From Candidatus Opimibacter skivensis (GTDB taxonomy: Bacteria > Bacteroidota > Bacteroidia > Chitinophagales > Saprospiraceae), in assembly GCA_016721905.1 (NCBI GenBank), contig JADKHH010000028.1:1-64000 (forward strand): a DNA stretch of 64,000 bases. The letters are read 5' to 3'. The translations under genes and the position numbers were made by a program. Shown in pieces: positions 59,489 to 64,000 of this stretch. Position 1 is the first letter of the stretch. Each line of letters begins with the position of its first letter. Below the pieces are notes generated by a model, which saw only the letters and a program-made list of their open reading frames with translations, was not told where the DNA came from and did no database searches.

Positions 59489-59922
59489 CAAGATATTTAT
59501 CTCAAAAATAATAATCTTATGGCTTGGAAACCAGAGAAATGGCGATTTCCCAATATCCCTTCCTCGGTATTTTATCTTTACATTCTCCTTTTCAAAAGAG
59601 TATTTAATCACCTCGAATAGGGACAATCCTGTGGCCCAAAATTGTTCGAGCAGCGCTGTGACCTATTTCAAGTAAAAACAAGACTCCATTGGGTAAAAGT
59701 CAATTACAAGAAATAGGATGATGGAATACGGTTTGGCGAGCAAGCAAACGAGGAAGCAATGAAAATGGTAGGCAGACTGAGCGAGTTTTTTGGGTCACTA
59801 GCTTTTTTGGTTACTTTTTTAGCAATGAAAAAAGTAACACATCTATAAAACAAGGAAGCCAAACCGGTTTCCCAGCTTGGCTCTCTAATTAGGCTATTCT
59901 ATAGCTGCCTCTAATGGGTGTG
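59489..59922. other. Region upstream of higA, no recognised HigB toxin
   Basis: The minus-strand frame runs open to 59626 (residues KSPFLWFPSHKIIIFEINI), which might be a degraded toxin. 59759-59845 shares the word GCAATGAAAAAAGTAACAC with 25604-25622, preceded by TTTTTTGGTTACTTTTTTA, forming a GTTACTTTTTT/AAAAAAGTAAC inverted repeat. No RNA gene found. Confidence 0.4.
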
Positions 59923-60174
59923 TTAGAGTTGAGCAACCTTTTTCATCAAACCTGATTTCAGGTTGGCTGCTTTATTGTCGTGGAAAAGATTCCTTTTCGC
60001 TAATTTGTCAATCATACTCATGACCTTAGGCAAGAACTTGGTTGCCTCAAGCTTGTCAGTCATCTCCCGCAGCTTCTGAATAGAAGTACGTGTAGATTTC
60101 TTGTAATAACGGTTGCGCAGGCGCTTGATTGCGTCCTGTTTGATCCTTTTCTTGGCTGATTTATGATGGGCCAT
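59923..60174 (-). CDS. rpsT: 30S ribosomal protein S20
   Basis: 83 residues, Lys/Arg-rich: MAHHKSAKKRIKQDAIKRLR, NRYYKKSTRTSIQKLREM, and C-terminal LAKRNLFHDNKAANLKSGLM. All family landmarks are present. The protein binds the 5' domain of 16S rRNA. Single gene; the expected promoter is on the upstream side near 60201. Confidence 0.96.
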   Translation of the reverse strand: MAHHKSAKKRIKQDAIKRLRNRYYKKSTRTSIQKLREMTDKLEATKFLPKVMSMIDKLAKRNLFHDNKAANLKSGLMKKVAQL

Positions 60175-60200
60175 AGTTTCTCTTCTTTAAAAATGGTTGG

Positions 60201-60208
60201 CAAAGGTA
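60201..60208 (-). promoter_or_regulatory. Candidate -7 element for rpsT
   Basis: Minus-strand TACCTTTG matches TAnnTTTG, 26 nt before the rpsT ATG. The flanking -33 region has no clear TTTG. Confidence 0.35.
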
Positions 60209-60357
60209 ATGTTTTCCATGATACTGCTACTACATTTTCACAGTTTTTTACTCTGGTACAGATTTCTCAAGGAAATCAGAAGGCTAAGGCTAAGGCTGAG
60301 GCGAAGTTATGCCCTCTCACTCTCTTACTCTCTCACGTTCTCACGTTCTCACTCTCA

Positions 60358-60413
60358 CAAATTTACGTCAAATTATTGACTATTATAATAGTCAATTATT
60401 TGACGTAAATTTG
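60358..60413. repeat. 56-bp near-perfect palindrome immediately before dinB
   Basis: 60358-60385 is the inverted complement of 60386-60413 except one T:T position (60374/60397). Half-site words TTTACGTCAAATTATTGAC are visible. It ends 4 nt before the dinB ATG, and its last 8 bp, TAAATTTG (60406-60413), match TAnnTTTG. It may be an operator, a terminator for the repeat region, or a palindromic element. Preceding words at 60312-60358 are CTCTCACTCTCTTACTCTCT. Confidence 0.85.
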
Positions 60414-60417
60414 GTCT

Positions 60418-61575
60418 ATGTACGACAAGGCAGTACTCCACCTGGACCTCGATTCCTTCTTCGTCTCCGTAGAATGCCTGCGGGACAGCAGCCTCAAAGG
60501 CAAACCCCTCATCATCGGAGGCATGGGCGGCCGGGGTGTGGTAGCCTCCTGCAGCTATGAAGCCCGACGCTATGGAGTCCATTCCGCCATGCCGATGAAG
60601 ATGGCCCTGCGCCTTTGCCCCCAGGCCATGGTGCTGCGCGGGGATATGGATGCCTATACCAAACACTCCCAACTGGTATCCCAGATCATCGACGACCAGG
60701 CCCCGGTATTTGAAAAAGCCTCTATCGATGAGTTTTATCTTGACCTCACCGGTATGGACCGCTATTTTGGCTGCTATAAGTGGTCGGCCGAGCTGCGCGA
60801 ACGCATCATCAAGGAATCAGGCCTCCCCATCTCCTGCGCCCTGTCCGTCAATAAGCTCGTCTCCAAAGTCGGCACCGGCGAAGCCAAACCCAACGGCATG
60901 CGCGAAATCCCCACCGGCGAGGAGCGTGAGTTTCTCGCCCCGCTTTCCACCGGCAAGATTCCCGGCATCGGCAAGGAGACCTATAAGAAACTCAGTTTCA
61001 TGGGCGTGCGCACGATCCGCGTACTCCGCGAAATTCCTCACCCACTGCTCGACCGCGAGTTTGGCAAGATGGGCCAGTACCTCTGGGAGAGCGCCAATGC
61101 CATCGATCGCCGCCAGGTCATTCCCTACAACGAACAAAAATCAATGTCCAAGGAACGCACCTTCAGCGAGGATACCCTGGACATCAAATTTATCCGCAGC
61201 ATGCTCGGTGCCATGGTCGACGAACTCGCTTTCGACCTCCGGCAGGACGCCCGCCTCACCAGCTGTATCACCGTCAAGATCCGCTATGCCGACTTCAACA
61301 CCTTTACCAAGCAACGCCGCATCTCCTATACCGCACAGACCCGCACCCTCATCGCCCATGCACTCGAACTCTTCACCGATGTCTATGAGCGCCGCCAACT
61401 CATCCGCCTCATCGGTATCAAATTCAGCGGCCTGGTCAATGGCAATATCCAGCTCGACCTCTTTGATAATACCGAAGAAGAAATTTCCCTCTTGCAGCAA
61501 CTCGATCATATCCGGAGACGATGGGGGAAGAGCTCTGTCGGCTGGGCGAATTTTAGTATGAAGGCTAAGCGTTGA
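60418..61575 (+). CDS. dinB: DNA polymerase IV (Y-family)
   Basis: Error-prone translesion polymerase, 385 residues. Motif I HLDLDSFFVSVECLRD supplies the catalytic Asp; YEARRYGVHSAMPMKMALRL and EKASIDEFYLDLTGMD with the SxDE pair are clear. A helix-hairpin-helix (LSTGKIPGIGKETYKKL) and the little finger domain follow. The C-terminus ends KSSVGWANFSMKAKR. The ATG at 60418 is right for the family start. It may be SOS-like regulated, given the palindrome directly upstream. No recA or lexA nearby. Confidence 0.96.
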   Translation: MYDKAVLHLDLDSFFVSVECLRDSSLKGKPLIIGGMGGRGVVASCSYEARRYGVHSAMPMKMALRLCPQAMVLRGDMDAYTKHSQLVSQIIDDQAPVFEKASIDEFYLDLTGMDRYFGCYKWSAELRERIIKESGLPISCALSVNKLVSKVGTGEAKPNGMREIPTGEEREFLAPLSTGKIPGIGKETYKKLSFMGVRTIRVLREIPHPLLDREFGKMGQYLWESANAIDRRQVIPYNEQKSMSKERTFSEDTLDIKFIRSMLGAMVDELAFDLRQDARLTSCITVKIRYADFNTFTKQRRISYTAQTRTLIAHALELFTDVYERRQLIRLIGIKFSGLVNGNIQLDLFDNTEEEISLLQQLDHIRRRWGKSSVGWANFSMKAKR

Positions 61576-62268
61576 GATGCCAGATGCCAGACTCGCAGAT
61601 GCCAGATGCATGACGTTTGGAAAGAGATGCCAGATGCCAGACACGTAGATGCCAGACGCATGAACTAAGGATAAAAGATGCCAGGCAAACAGACGTGAGA
61701 TGTCAGGAGCGTTTTTTTTAGAAGTGTTTCAATTTTTAAGAGGATTTGATTATTTTAGCTAGTGAAAACAACAACAGAATATTCAATTTCTGTTGAGATT
61801 TATTTTATCACCAGTTAAGACAAAAATCATGAAAAGGCACAACTTTAAAGAGTTGCATATTTGGCAGCTCGGTATGGACATTGCAGATGAAATCTATGAT
61901 GTTACAACAGATTATCCTAAGGAGGAATTATTTGGGTTATCCTTACAGATGCGGAAGGCTGCGGTATCAATCCCTTCTAATATTGCAGAAGGCTGTGGCA
62001 GAGGAACTGATCCCCAATTAGTACAATTCTTAAATATAGCCCAAGGGTCTGCGTTTGAACTTGAGACCCAGGTTTATATTGCAATACGACGGAAGTATGC
62101 TGATGTGGGGATCCTTGAATCCATCGTTTCAAGAATCATCGAACTTCAAAAAATGATTGATGGTTTCAGAGACAGGTTCGCATAATAAAATGGTAAATAT
62201 CAGGCTTGTATGATGTTAAGACATCCCATAAAGAGCGTCTGGCATCTGCGAGTCTGGTATCTGGCATC
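61576..62268 (+). mobile_element. GATGCCAG inverted-repeat element carrying a four-helix-bundle gene
   Basis: The left repeat at 61576-61606 (GATGCCAGATGCCAGACTCG and on) is the reverse complement, with one mismatch, of 62238-62268. More GATGCCAGATG words fill 61627-61712. It begins one base after the dinB stop. No transposase is present. A gene-less relative at 30925-30973 serves as a terminator. Confidence 0.6.
61829..62185 (+). CDS. Four-helix-bundle protein (S23 rRNA intervening sequence family)
   Basis: 118 residues: NFKELHIWQLGMDIADEIYD, SLQMRKAAVSIPSNIAEG (the family hallmark), FLNIAQGSAFELETQVYIA and a last helix ending IDGFRDRFA. This family (TIGR02436) is found in 23S rRNA insertions and dispersed in Bacteroidota genomes; its fold matches the Avd protein of diversity-generating retroelements. 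Function unknown. No reverse transcriptase is nearby. Its placement within an inverted-repeat pair is noteworthy. Confidence 0.9.
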   Translation: MKRHNFKELHIWQLGMDIADEIYDVTTDYPKEELFGLSLQMRKAAVSIPSNIAEGCGRGTDPQLVQFLNIAQGSAFELETQVYIAIRRKYADVGILESIVSRIIELQKMIDGFRDRFA

Positions 62269-62285
62269 AAAAGAGAAGCGCAAAT

Positions 62286-62313
62286 AAAAAGGGGCTCTTT
62301 CAGCCCCCTTTTT
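62286..62313 (-). terminator. Bidirectional terminator
   Basis: AAAAAGGGGCT-CTTTC-AGCCCCCTTTTT, next to the stop of the SRPBCC gene (62319). It works for the minus strand and would also stop transcripts from the four-helix-bundle gene. Confidence 0.8.
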
Positions 62314-62318
62314 ATTTG

Positions 62319-63338
62319 TTACTTAACGAAATAAACAACTTTCGTCAGCCACTTCGTCGAATCAGGTTCTGATGCCGGATCCGTCACATACTCTTCAATC
62401 ACCGGTGTCAGTTGCTCAAGTTTATTTTCTTTCATGTAAGCATCCATAGCTTCATGCGCAGATCCGATACCATTGTAACCTCCCATGTAATCGATGGTCA
62501 GTGATTTACCAGCAGGTAGATTGATCACCTCCATACCTGCGGGGGTTTTAATATCACCTGTAAAGGCAACAGCCGCAGCAAGATCAGCAGTCATTTTTTC
62601 AACATCCCATTCGTAATACAGACCCGCTGGCATGCCGGCAGGTTTGCCACCTGCTTTTTCAAGTGCAGGAAAAATAGCACCATAGCTTATCTCATAAAAG
62701 GAAGGGATTTTATCAAAGCCCATTGAGCTACGGATGCCAAGGTATTTACCACCTGGATATTCTCCGGGCATAATTTTCAATGCACTGGTTGATTCCATTT
62801 TAGGCGCTGCAGCTACAAGCTCCGTTAATTTAGTCAGGCCTCTTTCAAAGTCTGGAGCCATCATCTTATCCAGGTTCATAATGCTACCCATAATCCGGCC
62901 CATGAATCCGTTTTCACCTTTCATGCCCCAGGTCATAAAGGTACCACCAGTAGTATCTTTTAAACTTATATAACCAGTAAAGCCGTTTTCCATTGGCTTC
63001 AGAAACTTAAGTTCAGTCTCGGCATAGGAAGTGGGTTCTAGCTTGGAAATAGTTTGCGATCCCTGACCAACATCTGAGTTGCCAGACCAACTGGACATAG
63101 AACCAACAGTGCCATCAGTGCCGGTATACTCCACCACCATAGCAGTATCTTTTTCTGCCCAGGGAGACCATAGCTGCATGTTCTTGAGTGAACTCACATA
63201 TGGCCAGACCTGTTCAGGCGAACCGGGAATAATCGCAGTGCGATTAACATCGAAACTCTTAGGGCCTACAAAGCCCAGCACGATAGCGATCAGGACCAGG
63301 ACGCCAACGAAATAAAGGAGGTATTTTAAAATTTTCAT
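62319..63338 (-). CDS. SRPBCC / GyrI-like effector-binding protein, membrane-anchored
   Basis: 339 residues from ATG 63338 (MKILKYLLYFVGVLVLIAIV, N-terminal membrane anchor); the frame is open to 63383. The N-terminal part is START/SRPBCC-like (FDVNRTAIIPGSPEQVWPYV, MQLWSPWAEKD). The C-terminal half (AGLYYEWDVEKMTADLAAAV, then KSLTIDYMGGYNGIGSAHEA) matches a GyrI/AraC-effector-binding-like domain. Cytoplasmic membrane or periplasmic. Typical Bacteroidota combination; the bound ligand is unknown. Confidence 0.82.
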   Translation of the reverse strand: MKILKYLLYFVGVLVLIAIVLGFVGPKSFDVNRTAIIPGSPEQVWPYVSSLKNMQLWSPWAEKDTAMVVEYTGTDGTVGSMSSWSGNSDVGQGSQTISKLEPTSYAETELKFLKPMENGFTGYISLKDTTGGTFMTWGMKGENGFMGRIMGSIMNLDKMMAPDFERGLTKLTELVAAAPKMESTSALKIMPGEYPGGKYLGIRSSMGFDKIPSFYEISYGAIFPALEKAGGKPAGMPAGLYYEWDVEKMTADLAAAVAFTGDIKTPAGMEVINLPAGKSLTIDYMGGYNGIGSAHEAMDAYMKENKLEQLTPVIEEYVTDPASEPDSTKWLTKVVYFVK

Positions 63339-63444
63339 AAGGATGTGATTTTTAAGGGCATGAAGATAAAAAACGGATATCATATTATCCCTTCAGGCAT
63401 CCTTAGAATTTCATTATTATTGAGACCTTATTTAAAACAGGATC

Positions 63445-64000
63445 ATGCCAAACCAACTTTTTGTCTTCCGGACATTACTGCTCATTTCAGTACTAGCCAT
63501 CACCATAGGATGTGGTAAAAAAGAAAGCTCCGTCGTCCCTGAAAGACCACATCAGCCTTTTGTCTTTAGATCAGTGCTCGATCAACAACCAAGAATCATA
63601 ACCCTGGCGCTACACGATGACGTCTGGGCTGCCTATCATACAGATAGTTGTTCACTTTATAAAGTCTGGAAAGGGCACGTCCAATTCCAGGGCGCGGTAT
63701 ATGATAATGCCCACGGTCCACAACCAATTTCCATCGGCGATGCCTGGATAGTAAATCCGTATAAGCATCCCTGGAGTGTGAAGTCAGGCGGTACTGAAGT
63801 ATTGAAGGAAGTAAAATATGCAGGCCATGAATTGAAGAAGGGTAGGGCAATTCTCAAGTACAATCTTGTCTGCGACAACGGCACCATTATCAAGGTGGAT
63901 GAGCAGCCTGAATTCCTCCAGAAGGAAGCTCAGGTAGGTTTTGAACGCACCTACAGACTGCATGATGTTCCTGAAGGATATGAGGTGAGTATTGCCCAAC
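63445..64000 (+). CDS. Lipoprotein, N-terminal part (gene runs past the window)
   Basis: ATG 63445 begins a frame open to the window end (185 codons). It has a lipoprotein signal TLLLISVLAITIGCGKKESS with a lipobox Cys. The stretch PFVFRSVLDQQPRIITLALH, WAAYHTDSCSLYKVWKG and VQFQGAVYDNAHGPQPISIG resembles the N-terminus of large Bacteroidota exported proteins that carry a c-type cytochrome domain, but that domain would lie outside the window. Assignment is tentative. Confidence 0.6.
   Translation, partial: MPNQLFVFRTLLLISVLAITIGCGKKESSVVPERPHQPFVFRSVLDQQPRIITLALHDDVWAAYHTDSCSLYKVWKGHVQFQGAVYDNAHGPQPISIGDAWIVNPYKHPWSVKSGGTEVLKEVKYAGHELKKGRAILKYNLVCDNGTIIKVDEQPEFLQKEAQVGFERTYRLHDVPEGYEVSIAQ

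Noticed and set aside
60650..61561. Long Ser/Ala/Pro-rich open frame in dinB
   Set aside because: A shadow frame in GC-rich coding DNA; DinB motifs are intact in the other frame.
61829..62185. Diversity-generating retroelement suggested by the Avd-like four-helix bundle
   Set aside because: No reverse transcriptase and no template/variable repeat pair were found nearby; the protein fits the general S23 family.

Overview
The window reads as a chromosomal contig from an uncultivated Bacteroidota bacterium, most likely near Saprospiria/Chitinophagia. The evidence is: several large secreted proteins ending in a type IX secretion (T9SS) C-terminal sorting domain; the gliding lipoprotein GldH; a fused DAHP synthase/chorismate mutase; a GYDIA-type GHMP kinase; promoter-like TAnnTTTG boxes; and very short or absent Shine-Dalgarno sequences. 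No rRNA, CRISPR array or prophage is visible. One certain tRNA (Val, anticodon TAC) lies at 37456-37529.

Layout. 1-2.2 kb: 6-phosphogluconate dehydrogenase and a SAM methyltransferase. 2.7-4.8 kb: a broken T9SS protein on the minus strand. 5.2-9.2 kb: an AT-rich, damaged Gabija-like pair (OLD/TOPRIM nuclease plus UvrD-like helicase). 9.5-17.7 kb: flavin reductase, TlpA-like thioredoxin, PPK2, then grpE-dnaJ-gldH-pabB-pabC behind a sigma-54-like promoter. 17.7-18.8 kb: an array of repeat elements, one carrying a GxxExxY gene. 18.8-26.5 kb: GHMP kinase, ClpB, RuvC, a CBS/CorC membrane protein and a DUF3108 protein. 26.7-32.6 kb: a T9SS protein and two POT transporters. 33.3-37.1 kb: M42 peptidase, pterin dehydratase, methionine-type aminotransferase and two haem-binding paralogues. 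37.3-38 kb: a tRNA-Val / GIY-YIG nuclease / tRNA-like cluster. 38-51 kb: hypothetical proteins and three large T9SS proteins. 51-57.8 kb: DAHP synthase-CM, three amidohydrolase paralogues and GcvH. 58-64 kb: VanZ, a PIN toxin pair, a HigA-like antitoxin, rpsT, dinB, a four-helix-bundle gene inside inverted repeats, an SRPBCC protein and a truncated lipoprotein.

Two things stand out. (1) Intergenic DNA is packed with many unrelated families of short, word-like or palindromic repeats. Three small genes (GxxExxY, four-helix bundle, GIY-YIG) each sit inside their own repeat family, and gene-less copies of the first two repeat families occur elsewhere in the window. Several palindromes have a constant core and outer arms that differ between loci yet remain self-complementary. 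(2) At least ten genes carry single-base frame breaks, many in homopolymers. This pattern points more to residual sequencing error in a long-read assembly than to mass pseudogenisation. The Gabija-like locus may be truly decayed, because it also seems to lack an internal segment.

Broken genes are listed as the readable fragments, with the presumed full gene described in each entry.
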